Shown: positions 6,618 to 13,948, numbered from the stretch's first letter. The stretch is 16,273 nt of DNA from an uncultured Collinsella sp. (GCA_900552755.1 USAY01000033.1:1-16273); one strand, 5' to 3'. The notes: generated by a model not told the origin, from the letters alone. Program-made: numbers and translations.

Positions 6618-9600
6618 CTAGCGCTTCTTTGGGATCGACCTAAGGCGAGCGAACCATAGGGCTGCGGCACCCGAGGTCAGGAGCGCGGTGATGCAAGCGG
6701 AGATGGGAACTGATCCTGTTGCCGGTAGGTCCTGCGGTAGGGTACAGCGTTGAATGACGCTGTCCTCGTCATGCGACTCAAGTTTATCGCCGCCACCGTT
6801 GCGGCAAAGATCGACGCGTGCGCTGTTGGTGAGTGCGGTTTGGGGCGTATAAGCCGACGTTGCCTGCATGTGTACGACTGCGCCCCGAGCGTCTGTGCCA
6901 AGGATTGCTTTGGCATCGTCAAGGTCGTCGTGCTCATCTTTGAGATCATCGCGGGTCCAAGAATCCGCATCGCTTCGAGTCGTAAAGTCGGCGGCTACCG
7001 CACCGTATTCAATGCGAATGCCCGTTACGACGGTATTGGGTGTAAGGTCGAGCTCTTCCGCCTCGAGTGTGGTGGATTCCGTGGTCGAGACATCCGCCTT
7101 CCAGAGGCGCCAGCCGTCGTAATCGACGAGGCGACAGTCCTCACCAAGGCTCTCTTTTACTTCGTCGGACTCAAGCCAAGGATTTTCGTGCCCATCGTCA
7201 AGTGTCGCGTTTGCCGGCTCATCGACGTCTGTCGAGTCCAACGGCGTCGTGCGATACCACACGTTGCACAGACCGTTGAGGTCGCCGATGGCGACGGGGG
7301 TTTCGATTGAGACGAATCTCGCTGTATCGTCCTCGGCACACTCAAGATCATCGGTAATTGTGAACTCATCAACCCAGGTAGCTGAATCGTTTCGAGCGTC
7401 GATGGTATAGGAGAAAAGCCCATCCGTATTGGTTTGCATCGCGGCACGGTTTTTACCATCGCCGTTAGCCAACAGGCCCTTTTCGATAGGTTGGACAAGT
7501 TCCTGACGCTTGTCGACCTGCCCCTTGATCTCGATGGGCGCATCCTTCATCGCGACGGATTGGACTTCTCCCGTATCCTTTATTTCAAACGTTATCTCCT
7601 CGGCAAGGTCATAGGTCCGCGGAGACATCATTTCGCGCAACGAGTAGGTGCCGGGTGCAAGATGTTCGACGCGGTGCGGCTTGTCGGATGAGGTCCAGGA
7701 GTCTATTTCGGTTTTATCGGGACCATATAAGGTGAGCTGTGCGCCTTCCACTTCCTGCTCACCGCTTGCATCGACCTTGGAGATATCAACCTTGGTGTAA
7801 TCGTCGGATACGTTAAGCCGTGCTTCTACAACGGGTGTTTTCTGGTCGGCATAAGTAAGGTCGACAATATGGGTTGTCTGATCGAGCAAGAAGCCTGCCG
7901 GCGCTTGAGTCTCGACAACCTCGTAGCGTGCGGTGCCAGATCCCAGTGGGAGGTTGTCCGCGCGTGCTTCTCCAGTTTCATCCGTCGTGACGGTCGCGAC
8001 GGTCTCACCGTCGAGCGCGGCAATGCTACCGTCGGGGCGCACGATATCACCCGAGGCACGGATCTCAAAGACGGCGCCCGCGAGGCTGCTGCCGTCTATG
8101 GCATCGGTTTTAACGATCCTGATGTTTCCGGTCGCGGCGTGGTCATAATACGAGGCGATTGCAACGGGCGTTAGGTTCATGTCGGCGGGTATGTTTACCT
8201 CGATCTCTTCGCCGACAAGATAGGGCTCTTTGGCCGAGGTTTCGCGTACATAATAGGTGCCCGGCATGAGCGATTCGGGCAGTGTGACGGTGCCGGTCGC
8301 GTCAGTCGTAAAGGTGTCCATTACGTTATGTGCTGGATACCAGCAAGTTTGTGAGACAGGTTCGTGATTGCTGTCGAGGAGTTGGAAGGTGAATCCGGCT
8401 AGGGGAACAGAAGCGCCTGTTTGGGCATCGCGTTTTACAATCTGGAGATGCGTCGACAGCGCGTGGTTGTCCACAATATATTGAAGCTCGGCCCCGTCGG
8501 AAATCTGATTGGCCCCGACGGTCCATTCCCCTGCACGTTTAAAACCCTCGGGGACGGTTTCCGGAACCTCGCGAATCGTGTAGCCGGCACGGTCGTATGG
8601 GACAGCTCCGTGGACACCGGCGGGTCGCTTGCCTGTGCCGAACCATGCTTCGGGCTGATCTTTGGTGGAGGCAAAGCCATAGATGTTTGTGGTCAGTGTG
8701 CCAACAACCTGCTGAGAGCTGTTGCTGACAACCTCAAAGACAACACCACCCGCCGGCTGCTCCAGGCCGGATTGGTCGCTATTGCCGTAATCCTTGAATT
8801 TGGAAATCTCAAGGTCAAACGCAATGGGGATATCGGAAATGCGGGATTCGATCTCGACCACGCCTGAATCGCCGAGCTGGTCGGCTCCAACGGTATAGGT
8901 CCAGCTGTCGTTGGATGGCAGGTAGCCCTCGGGGGCTTTTGATTCGTAGATGGTAAAGGTTCCTAAGGGGACATCGGCGAGGGTGGCCCGACCGCTTTCG
9001 TCGGTCGTGAGGATTTGTGCCCATCCAGGGGTTGATTGCGACACACACGTGAACTCTGCTCCTGCGAGTGAAGATCCCACCTGGGGGCCGGCATTCGTCG
9101 CGGCATCGAGTTTTACGATACGCAGGTTGATGGTGCCGGGCTGTTCATCAATGGCGACCCGCCCGCCGTCATTCCCCGTGGTAAAGGCAATACGATCACG
9201 ACGGGGGACATAGCCGGCCGGCGCCTTCGTTTCAACTAGGTAGTATGCCGTGTTGGGCAGAAGTGTTGCTTGCGCTCGACCGTTGCTGTCCATCTTGATG
9301 GTGCCGACACGCGCGCCGCTGGCGCTCTCAAAAATATCGAATGTTGCCCCGGTAAACTGATAGGTATTGTTTCCGCTGGTAATAACGGTGTTAGCAGACT
9401 GCTTTTGGAAGGAAACAGAGACCGCCGGCAGTACATAGAGCATGTCTTGACGTTTGCTGCCGCCCGATACGGCCCCTAGATAGCGTCGCGCGCGGTGCGG
9501 AGCGGCTTTGATGCTTCCTGATTTTGCGCTGTCGTGGAGCCACCGCGCAGCCGCCACGACTTCATTGTCGGCGGTAAAGTGTCCGCTCTTGGTTTTACCC

Positions 9601-10049
9601 TGAGCGGTCGTGTAGGAGTAGGTGCCGTCGACATGGGTAGTGCCGTTGAGCATCCATACGGCAAGCTGGGTGGCGGCGCGGGCGCGATCGGGTGAAAGAT
9701 GGTAACCGCCAAACGACGTGGTGGTTGGATATCCGTGACAAACGATTGCCGCGAACTCGTCGTCGAGCCACACCCAGCCTTGATCAAAGTTGAGCCATGG
9801 GCCGCCCGGTTTGGTGGGGCCGGGGCGCTCCTGGTTCATGCAGTAGGCAATCGAGGTGTCTTGAGCTTCATACTTGCCGATGAAGAAGGGTCCACAATCA
9901 TCGCTAATAGTGCGGAAGCCGAGCTGGTCGTAGCCATCGACGGCAAATGCGGCTCCCGGTGCCAGGCAGCCGAAAAGCAGGAAGAGGAGCAGGAGCAGCG
10001 GACCTGTTGCGATTGCGCTGTGGACAGAGTGCGTGGGTGCGTTGGACAT
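6618..10049 (-). CDS. LPXTG-anchored thioester-domain/Cna-B (SpaA-like) surface adhesin
   Basis: This encodes 1143 residues. The ATG at 10049 has AAGGAG 4 bases upstream. A signal peptide (1-36, cleavage near AAFA-VDG) leads into a thioester domain (about 40-200) with the paired signatures AYCMNQERP (Cys70) and ATQLAVW (Gln128), which in this family form an internal Cys-Gln thioester that can bind host surfaces covalently. About six Cna-B/SpaA-like domains follow, each with an N-terminal Lys and a central Glu of the Y-x-x-x-E-T type: K216/E273, K313/E369, K417/E494, K539/E603, K647/E713 and K758/E806. These pairs are expected to form Lys-Asn/Asp isopeptide bonds with Glu as catalyst. Residues about 840-1100 are a different extracellular domain. 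LPATG (1108-1112), a hydrophobic helix and a basic tail (RSIPKKR) are the sortase signal. No sortase or other pilin is nearby, so it may act as a stand-alone adhesin. Confidence 0.92.
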   Translation of the reverse strand: MSNAPTHSVHSAIATGPLLLLLFLLFGCLAPGAAFAVDGYDQLGFRTISDDCGPFFIGKYEAQDTSIAYCMNQERPGPTKPGGPWLNFDQGWVWLDDEFAAIVCHGYPTTTSFGGYHLSPDRARAATQLAVWMLNGTTHVDGTYSYTTAQGKTKSGHFTADNEVVAAARWLHDSAKSGSIKAAPHRARRYLGAVSGGSKRQDMLYVLPAVSVSFQKQSANTVITSGNNTYQFTGATFDIFESASGARVGTIKMDSNGRAQATLLPNTAYYLVETKAPAGYVPRRDRIAFTTGNDGGRVAIDEQPGTINLRIVKLDAATNAGPQVGSSLAGAEFTCVSQSTPGWAQILTTDESGRATLADVPLGTFTIYESKAPEGYLPSNDSWTYTVGADQLGDSGVVEIESRISDIPIAFDLEISKFKDYGNSDQSGLEQPAGGVVFEVVSNSSQQVVGTLTTNIYGFASTKDQPEAWFGTGKRPAGVHGAVPYDRAGYTIREVPETVPEGFKRAGEWTVGANQISDGAELQYIVDNHALSTHLQIVKRDAQTGASVPLAGFTFQLLDSNHEPVSQTCWYPAHNVMDTFTTDATGTVTLPESLMPGTYYVRETSAKEPYLVGEEIEVNIPADMNLTPVAIASYYDHAATGNIRIVKTDAIDGSSLAGAVFEIRASGDIVRPDGSIAALDGETVATVTTDETGEARADNLPLGSGTARYEVVETQAPAGFLLDQTTHIVDLTYADQKTPVVEARLNVSDDYTKVDISKVDASGEQEVEGAQLTLYGPDKTEIDSWTSSDKPHRVEHLAPGTYSLREMMSPRTYDLAEEITFEIKDTGEVQSVAMKDAPIEIKGQVDKRQELVQPIEKGLLANGDGKNRAAMQTNTDGLFSYTIDARNDSATWVDEFTITDDLECAEDDTARFVSIETPVAIGDLNGLCNVWYRTTPLDSTDVDEPANATLDDGHENPWLESDEVKESLGEDCRLVDYDGWRLWKADVSTTESTTLEAEELDLTPNTVVTGIRIEYGAVAADFTTRSDADSWTRDDLKDEHDDLDDAKAILGTDARGAVVHMQATSAYTPQTALTNSARVDLCRNGGGDKLESHDEDSVIQRCTLPQDLPATGSVPISACITALLTSGAAALWFARLRSIPKKR

Positions 10050-10069
10050 GGCTGCTCCTTATCCCTCGT

Positions 10070-10094
10070 GCGTCGCACGGGGAGGCTGCGACGC
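10070..10094 (-). promoter_or_regulatory. Inverted repeat in the adhesin leader
   Basis: GCGTCGCA (10070-10077) and TGCGACGC (10087-10094) form a perfect 8-bp inverted repeat around a 9-base loop. It sits 21-45 bases upstream of the adhesin start codon and just before its ribosome site. It could be an operator or a leader hairpin affecting translation. No clear -35/-10 pair was found upstream in 10095-10300. Confidence 0.45.
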
Positions 10095-10303
10095 GTAGGA
10101 TGAGGCTACCCCCGAGGTTCATGCGGGTAAGTACCGGAGCCTGACCAAAAGCTTGCCCAATTCCTGACAAATTGAGCTCAAATACAACAATCAAGCAAAA
10201 GTGCAGGTAGAAGATAGGGAGAACAGGAGGCCAAAGGTCCTCATCTCCACAATTGACGCGATTTTCAAACGAATCTCCACAGCTAAAACAAGCATCGCCG
10301 CCC

Positions 10304-10333
10304 TTGTATCGAACAAGACAACCGCGTTATACT
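10304..10333 (+). promoter_or_regulatory. Promoter of the tRNA-Gly gene
   Basis: TTGTAT (-35, 10304-10309) and TATACT (-10, 10328-10333) are separated by 18 bases. Transcription would start near 10340, just ahead of the mature tRNA 5' end at 10347. Confidence 0.7.
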
Positions 10334-10346
10334 ATCCCCCACATAT

Positions 10347-10421
10347 GCGGGCATCGCCAAGTGGTAAGGCATCAGCTTCCCAAGCTGACACTCGCGGGTT
10401 CGAGTCCCGTTGCCCGCTCCA
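10347..10421 (+). tRNA. tRNA-Gly (anticodon CCC), CCA encoded
   Basis: A full cloverleaf can be folded by eye. The acceptor is GCGGGCA/TGCCCGC (7 bp) and the D-stem is GCC/GGC with loop AAGTGGTAA. The anticodon stem is TCAGC/GCTGA with loop TTCCCAA, giving anticodon CCC that reads GGG glycine codons. A 5-base variable region and the T-arm GCGGG/CCCGT with loop TTCGAGT follow. The discriminator is T, as usual for bacterial tRNA-Gly, and the CCA end is encoded. It has its own promoter and terminator. Confidence 0.96.
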
Positions 10422-10422
10422 T
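10404..10422 (+). repeat. tRNA 3'-end direct repeat, copy 1 (att-like)
   Basis: These 19 bases (end of the T-stem, acceptor strand, CCA and one more base) recur exactly at 10595-10613, 191 bases downstream. Duplicated tRNA 3' ends are typical attachment-site footprints of integrating elements, but no integrase is present here. Confidence 0.8.
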
Positions 10423-10431
10423 TCGAATTTC

Positions 10432-10464
10432 AGGCACGGTAACGTTTCGTTACCGTGCCTTTTT
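10432..10464 (+). terminator. Intrinsic terminator of the tRNA-Gly gene
   Basis: A perfect 13-bp stem (10432-10444 with 10448-10460, loop TTT) is followed by TTTTT (10460-10464). It starts 10 bases after the tRNA. Confidence 0.93.
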
Positions 10465-10475
10465 CAATAAAGTGC

Positions 10476-10490
10476 CGGGACTCGAACCCG
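10476..10490 (-). repeat. Inverted copy of the tRNA T-arm
   Basis: CGGGACTCGAACCCG is the exact reverse complement of the tRNA-Gly T-arm at 10395-10409. The flanking bases do not complete an acceptor stem or CCA, so this is a fragment and not a second tRNA gene. Confidence 0.7.
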
Positions 10491-10508
10491 ACAGGGTGCG
10501 AGCGTTAA

Positions 10509-10527
10509 ATAAACGCGAAGCGTTTAT
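10509..10527. repeat. Perfect 8-bp hairpin with GAA loop
   Basis: ATAAACGC (10509-10516), loop GAA, GCGTTTAT (10520-10527). The core is GCGAAGC, a heptamer known to form an unusually stable DNA mini-hairpin. No T-run follows, so it is not an intrinsic terminator. Confidence 0.7.
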
Positions 10528-10540
10528 AGCGAGCAGGCAA

Positions 10541-10558
10541 GGTCGCCGATAGGCGACC
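10541..10558. repeat. Perfect 7-bp hairpin with GATA loop
   Basis: GGTCGCC (10541-10547), loop GATA, GGCGACC (10552-10558). It stands between the GAA-loop hairpin and the first 52-bp repeat. Confidence 0.65.
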
Positions 10559-10560
10559 GC

Positions 10561-10612
10561 AGCCGGTGCGTATTTGCGAAGCAAATGCGCGGACGTCCCG
10601 TTGCCCGCTCCA
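10561..10612 (+). repeat. 52-bp repeat, copy 1, ending in a tRNA 3'-end-like sequence
   Basis: The first 39 bases are identical to 10692-10730, and the whole 52-bp unit matches 10692-10743 with three mismatches. It contains a 10-bp imperfect hairpin (10568-10577 with 10581-10590, one G-T pair, GAA loop, GCGAAGC core), the palindrome GGACGTCC, and a tail ending CGCTCCA like the tRNA acceptor end. Confidence 0.85.
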
Positions 10613-10613
10613 T
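10595..10613 (+). repeat. tRNA 3'-end direct repeat, copy 2 (att-like)
   Basis: This is the exact 19-base copy of 10404-10422. The bases just upstream (GCGGAC) look like a T-arm that has lost its loop, so the copy is not a functional tRNA. Confidence 0.8.
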
Positions 10614-10691
10614 GGAGCAAGGAAGATTTCGGGAATGGTAGATTCAGCCCGCTTTGCTCCCACACTTCCCCGGATCTCGGTATGCCACTGA

Positions 10692-10743
10692 AGCCGGTGC
10701 GTATTTGCGAAGCAAATGCGCGGACGTCCCCATGCTCGCTCCA
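10692..10743 (+). repeat. 52-bp repeat, copy 2
   Basis: This matches copy 1 (10561-10612) at 49 of 52 positions, including the GAA-loop hairpin and the GGACGTCC palindrome. The tail reads CATGCTCGCTCCA in place of GTTGCCCGCTCCA. The intervening stretch 10614-10691 holds only a 7-bp inverted repeat (GGAGCAA at 10614-10620, TTGCTCC at 10654-10660) and no gene. Confidence 0.85.
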
Positions 10744-10845
10744 ATTCCAAAATGTTAGGTTAATGCCTGCTGCCCATACTTGCACCTGCGCACGGTACAA
10801 TGGTTGGGTTACGACCAACGTGCCAATAACCAAAAAGGAGCCGCT

Positions 10846-12192
10846 ATGATCGATCGCTATACCCGCCCGGAGATGGGACACATTTTCTCCCTCGAGAACA
10901 AGTACGCCATTTGGCAGGAAATCGAGGTCTTGGCCTGCGAGGCCCAGGCGGAGCTCGGCAAGATCGGTATTTCCAAAGACGAGGCCCAGTGGATCCGCGA
11001 CCATGCCAACTTTGAGAAGGCGAAGGTCGATGAGATCGAGGAAGTCACGCGCCACGACGTCATTGCCTTCCTGACCAACATGAAGGAGTACATCGATGCC
11101 GATGTTCCCGAGGGCGACCCCAAGCCCAGCCGCTGGGTTCACTATGGCATGACCAGCTCCGATCTGGGCGACACGGCCCTGTGCTACCAGCTCACCCAGG
11201 CCTGCGACCTGATCATCGAGGACGTCAAGAAACTCGGCGAGATTTGCAAGCGCCGTGCCTTCGAGGAGCGCAACACGCTCTGCGCCGGACGTACTCATGG
11301 CATCCATGCCGAGCCGATGACCTTTGGCATGAAGTTTGGCTCTTGGGCTTGGGAGCTCAAGCGCGATCTGGACCGTCTTGAGGATGCCCGCAAGAACGTT
11401 GCCTTTGGTGCCATCTCGGGCGCTGTCGGCACGTACAGCTCCATCGAGCCGTTTGTCGAGGAATATGTCTGCGAGCACCTGGGCCTGGTTCACGACCCGC
11501 TGTCCACGCAGGTTATTAGCCGCGATCATCACGCCTACCTCGCCGGCGTTCTTGCCATCACCGCGGCCACTTGTGAGCGCATCGCTACCGAGGTTCGCAA
11601 TCTGCAGAAGACCGATACACTCGAGGCCGAGGAGCCGTTCCGTAAGGGTCAAAAGGGCAGCTCCGCCATGCCGCACAAGCGCAACCCCATCACCATGGAG
11701 AAGGTCTGCGGCCTGTCGCGCGTCGTGAAGGCCAACGCGCAGGTTGCCTTCGACAACGTCGCCCTGTGGCACGAGCGTGACATTTCGCACTCCTCTGCCG
11801 AGCGCGTCGCCCAGGCCGATAGCTTCATCGCGCTCGACCACATGTTCCAGTGCCTCATCCGCGTTATCGACGGCCTGCAGCTGTATCCCGCTCGCATGAT
11901 GGCCAACCTCAATAAGACCCGCGGCCTCATCTTCTCCTCCAAGGTGCTGCTCGCCCTCGTCGATACGGGCATCACCCGCGAGGACGCGTACGCCATTGTG
12001 CAGGAGAACGCCATGGCAACCTGGCACGAGGTACAGGATTGTGTCTCCGGCCCCACCTTTAAGGAGCGTCTCGAGGCCGACCCGCGCTGCACCGTCAGCC
12101 AGGAGAAGCTCGACGAGATCTTTGATCCATGGGACTTCCTCACCCGTATCGACACGGTCTTTGATCGTCTGGAGCAGCTGAGCTTCGAGTAG
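10846..12192 (+). CDS. purB: Adenylosuccinate lyase
   Basis: This encodes 448 residues, close to the usual length for the short bacterial form. The ATG at 10846 follows AAAAAGGAG with a 5-base gap; the frame remains open upstream but without family sequence. The enzyme removes fumarate from SAICAR in purine synthesis and from adenylosuccinate in AMP formation, as a cytoplasmic homotetramer. Fumarate-lyase superfamily marks are clear: MTSSDLGDT (102-110), GRTHGIHAEP (148-157, general-acid His151), and the signature loop GSSAMPHKRNP (271-281) with the mobile catalytic serine. ERDISHSSAERV (310-321) is also typical of PurB. It stands alone with no other purine gene in the window, and no purine riboswitch is visible in its leader. 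The repeat cluster ends about 100 bases upstream. Confidence 0.97.
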   Translation: MIDRYTRPEMGHIFSLENKYAIWQEIEVLACEAQAELGKIGISKDEAQWIRDHANFEKAKVDEIEEVTRHDVIAFLTNMKEYIDADVPEGDPKPSRWVHYGMTSSDLGDTALCYQLTQACDLIIEDVKKLGEICKRRAFEERNTLCAGRTHGIHAEPMTFGMKFGSWAWELKRDLDRLEDARKNVAFGAISGAVGTYSSIEPFVEEYVCEHLGLVHDPLSTQVISRDHHAYLAGVLAITAATCERIATEVRNLQKTDTLEAEEPFRKGQKGSSAMPHKRNPITMEKVCGLSRVVKANAQVAFDNVALWHERDISHSSAERVAQADSFIALDHMFQCLIRVIDGLQLYPARMMANLNKTRGLIFSSKVLLALVDTGITREDAYAIVQENAMATWHEVQDCVSGPTFKERLEADPRCTVSQEKLDEIFDPWDFLTRIDTVFDRLEQLSFE

Positions 12193-12218
12193 GTTCGGGC
12201 ATAACGTTAGCTTTTTAG

Positions 12219-12256
12219 GGCGCTTTGCTGGTAATGTGTGTTGCCGGCAAAGCGCC
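12219..12256 (+). terminator. Hairpin after purB, possible terminator
   Basis: GGCGCTTTGCTGG (12219-12231) pairs with CCGGCAAAGCGCC (12244-12256), giving 13 bp with one G-T and a 12-base loop. The downstream sequence is only moderately T-rich (TCGTTGCATTT), so termination may be weak. Confidence 0.5.
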
Positions 12257-12259
12257 TCG

Positions 12260-12286
12260 TTGCATTTAGGGAAAGACGGGGATAAT
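12260..12286 (+). promoter_or_regulatory. Candidate promoter of the TSCPD/lipoprotein operon
   Basis: TTGCAT (-35, 12260-12265) and GATAAT (-10, 12281-12286) are separated by 15 bases. They lie 35 bases upstream of the TSCPD start and directly after the purB hairpin. Confidence 0.55.
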
Positions 12287-12320
12287 AGTCGTCTCGAATA
12301 ACATTCTGAGAGGGGATCGC

Positions 12321-12584
12321 ATGATTTCGTTTGATTACAAGCCTCAGGGCGTGTGTGCTCGCAATATTCACCTTGACCTTTCCGATGACGGCAACAAGGT
12401 GATAGGCGTTGAGTTTACCGGTGGCTGCGACGGCAATCTCAAGGCAATCTCCAAGCTGGTCGAGGGCGCTCCTGCCGATCGCGTAATCGAGGTTCTCGCC
12501 GGTAATACCTGCGGTATGAAAAAGACCTCCTGCGCCGACCAGCTTACGCGCGCCATCGAGGCCGCTCGCGCCGAGATCGCCTAA
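12321..12584 (+). CDS. TSCPD-domain protein (TIGR03905-like), 87 aa
   Basis: The ATG at 12321 has GAGAGGGG 5 bases upstream. The small protein matches the TSCPD family in length and layout: an N-terminal beta-rich part (VCARNIHLDL), EFTGGCDGNLKAI in the middle, and GNTCGMKKTSCADQL near the end, with Ala in place of the Pro of TSCPD. Four cysteines (12, 36, 64, 71) are positioned as in the family and could bind a metal. A related domain occurs at the C-terminus of some ribonucleotide reductases; the stand-alone form has no firmly known function. Its stop TAA overlaps the ATG of the next gene by one base, so the two are translationally coupled. Confidence 0.85.
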   Translation: MISFDYKPQGVCARNIHLDLSDDGNKVIGVEFTGGCDGNLKAISKLVEGAPADRVIEVLAGNTCGMKKTSCADQLTRAIEAARAEIA

Positions 12585-13795
12585 TGGGTATCGCCGATCA
12601 CATCAAGAACGGAATATCGCGTCGCGGCTTTGTACTCGGTGGGGCTGCCGCGGGCGCTGCCACGGTGCTTGCCGGATGCTCGAAAAAAACGGGTACCAGC
12701 GATGATGCCGCCGGCGAGCCGCAGGTTATCAAGGACGATTCCAAAATTATCTCGATTACGGATGAGTATGAGGCTGTCGACATCGATCTTGAGCCGGCGG
12801 CGTCGTGGACGCTGCCTCTGGGTACGCTGCTGTACTACTGCGACGGCGATTACGCCGCGGCGATGATGGCGCCCGCATCGGCATTGCACGCCAACACGCT
12901 CGGTGTGCTCAACCTGGGCGATGGCTCGCTTACCACATTAATCGAGGATCCTGTCGAGGGCACGGGATATGCATTCTACGATGTCCGCGCCGGCGACGGC
13001 GTATTCGCGTGGGTTGAGATGAACTTTGCCAATTCATCGTGGAAGCTCTACGCTCAAAATCTGTCGGGCGCTTCGCTCTCTGGCGATGTGGTTGAGCTCG
13101 ATCGAGGTGGCAAGGACTATGATCCGCCCCTGTTTACGGCGTTCGGGTCATCAGTCATCTGGTATAAAATGCCTTCGACAGGCGGCAATAAAACGAGTAG
13201 TGATTCGTTTTGCTATCGTCGCTCACTTGATGAATCCAAGGCCGAGACAATTTGGAAATCGACGGGCCGCTTTGCATCGGCCCCGCGCGCGAGCGACGGC
13301 ATTTTGACCATCTCGCCGCGTGTCCGCAACGACGAGGGCGTCTACTACGGCATAACGGCAATCGATCTGACCGACGGCAACAACACCAAGCGTGCCCAGC
13401 TAGTCCTTCCCTCGTCAGTCTCGCCTTTCGAGGCCGTGTATATGGGCGATACCTTCGTGTTTTCTATCGAGGCGGCCTATAGCGGCGTGGGCAGCCTGGG
13501 CAATATGGGCACGTATATCGGTAATGAGGGAGGGCCGTACCTCTTTCTGTCACGCGAGCCGCTCGCATGTGCGGCTGGCAAGAAGAATAAATACCTTGTT
13601 AAGGTACAGGCGTCGCATTTCCTGATCGACACCTCTGCCAAGACCTATGGCTCGCTGCTGTCGCCCGACCGCGCTTTGGAGTATGGCGATTATCCAGCTA
13701 CGGCGGGAAAATCGGACTCATTCCTTACGTACGCCACGGTGCGCAACAGCCAGGGTATACCAGAGACGGTCACTGCACGCCTATTCTCTCTTTAA
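12584..13795 (+). CDS. Tat-exported lipoprotein of unknown function
   Basis: This encodes 403 residues. The ATG at 12584 overlaps the stop of the TSCPD gene in the form TAATG. The N-terminus has a twin-arginine motif, SRRGFVL (12-18), and a lipobox, LAGC (29-32), so the mature protein is probably folded in the cytoplasm, exported by Tat, and lipid-anchored at Cys32. A short polar linker follows. The body (about 60-400) is beta-strand-rich, with recurring Trp/Tyr- and Gly/Asp-turn segments such as GDGVFAWVEMNF, GSSVIWYKM and MGDTFVFSIE, a pattern that suggests a beta-propeller. I recognise no enzyme motif or named family. A hairpin at 13855-13893 lies downstream. The role and any link to the TSCPD protein are unknown. 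Confidence 0.8.
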   Translation: MGIADHIKNGISRRGFVLGGAAAGAATVLAGCSKKTGTSDDAAGEPQVIKDDSKIISITDEYEAVDIDLEPAASWTLPLGTLLYYCDGDYAAAMMAPASALHANTLGVLNLGDGSLTTLIEDPVEGTGYAFYDVRAGDGVFAWVEMNFANSSWKLYAQNLSGASLSGDVVELDRGGKDYDPPLFTAFGSSVIWYKMPSTGGNKTSSDSFCYRRSLDESKAETIWKSTGRFASAPRASDGILTISPRVRNDEGVYYGITAIDLTDGNNTKRAQLVLPSSVSPFEAVYMGDTFVFSIEAAYSGVGSLGNMGTYIGNEGGPYLFLSREPLACAAGKKNKYLVKVQASHFLIDTSAKTYGSLLSPDRALEYGDYPATAGKSDSFLTYATVRNSQGIPETVTARLFSL

Positions 13796-13854
13796 GCTTA
13801 GAGGGGTTAAAAAGGCGCCAACAGGGGAATAAACGCGTTGTAATTGTGAGTACC

Positions 13855-13893
13855 GCCCGCCGAGCTGCCGCGTCATAGCGGCATCCGGCGGGC
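13855..13893. other. Two-part hairpin between lipoprotein and response regulator genes
   Basis: GCCCGCCG (13855-13862) pairs with CGGCGGGC (13886-13893). Inside it TGCCGC (13866-13871) pairs with GCGGCA (13878-13883). No T-run follows on either strand, so it is a weak terminator candidate at best; it could also sit in the leader of the two-component operon. Confidence 0.55.
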
Positions 13894-13948
13894 TCAGGTG
13901 CGTTAAAATGGGCTTGTTCTTAGCTAATTGAGACAGGGGGGCCGTGTT

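Noticed and set aside
10471..10613. A second tRNA gene, suggested by T-arm-like and CCA-like sequence
   Set aside because: The T-arm copy is inverted relative to the CCA end, and no acceptor, D or anticodon arms can be folded on either strand.
10561..10743. CRISPR array, because of repeated hairpin units
   Set aside because: There are only two units, the spacing does not fit (a 52-bp unit and a 79-base gap), and no cas genes are present.
10574..10849. A 91-codon plus-strand frame upstream of purB
   Set aside because: It crosses the repeats, has no ribosome site and ends at the purB start region.
10604..10849. Purine riboswitch in the purB leader
   Set aside because: I could not find the conserved three-way junction core; the region consists of repeats and a short leader.
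10450..12027. A 525-codon minus-strand open frame across purB and the repeat cluster
   Set aside because: It runs opposite the unmistakable purB gene and through the tRNA-derived repeats; no conserved domain is visible in it.
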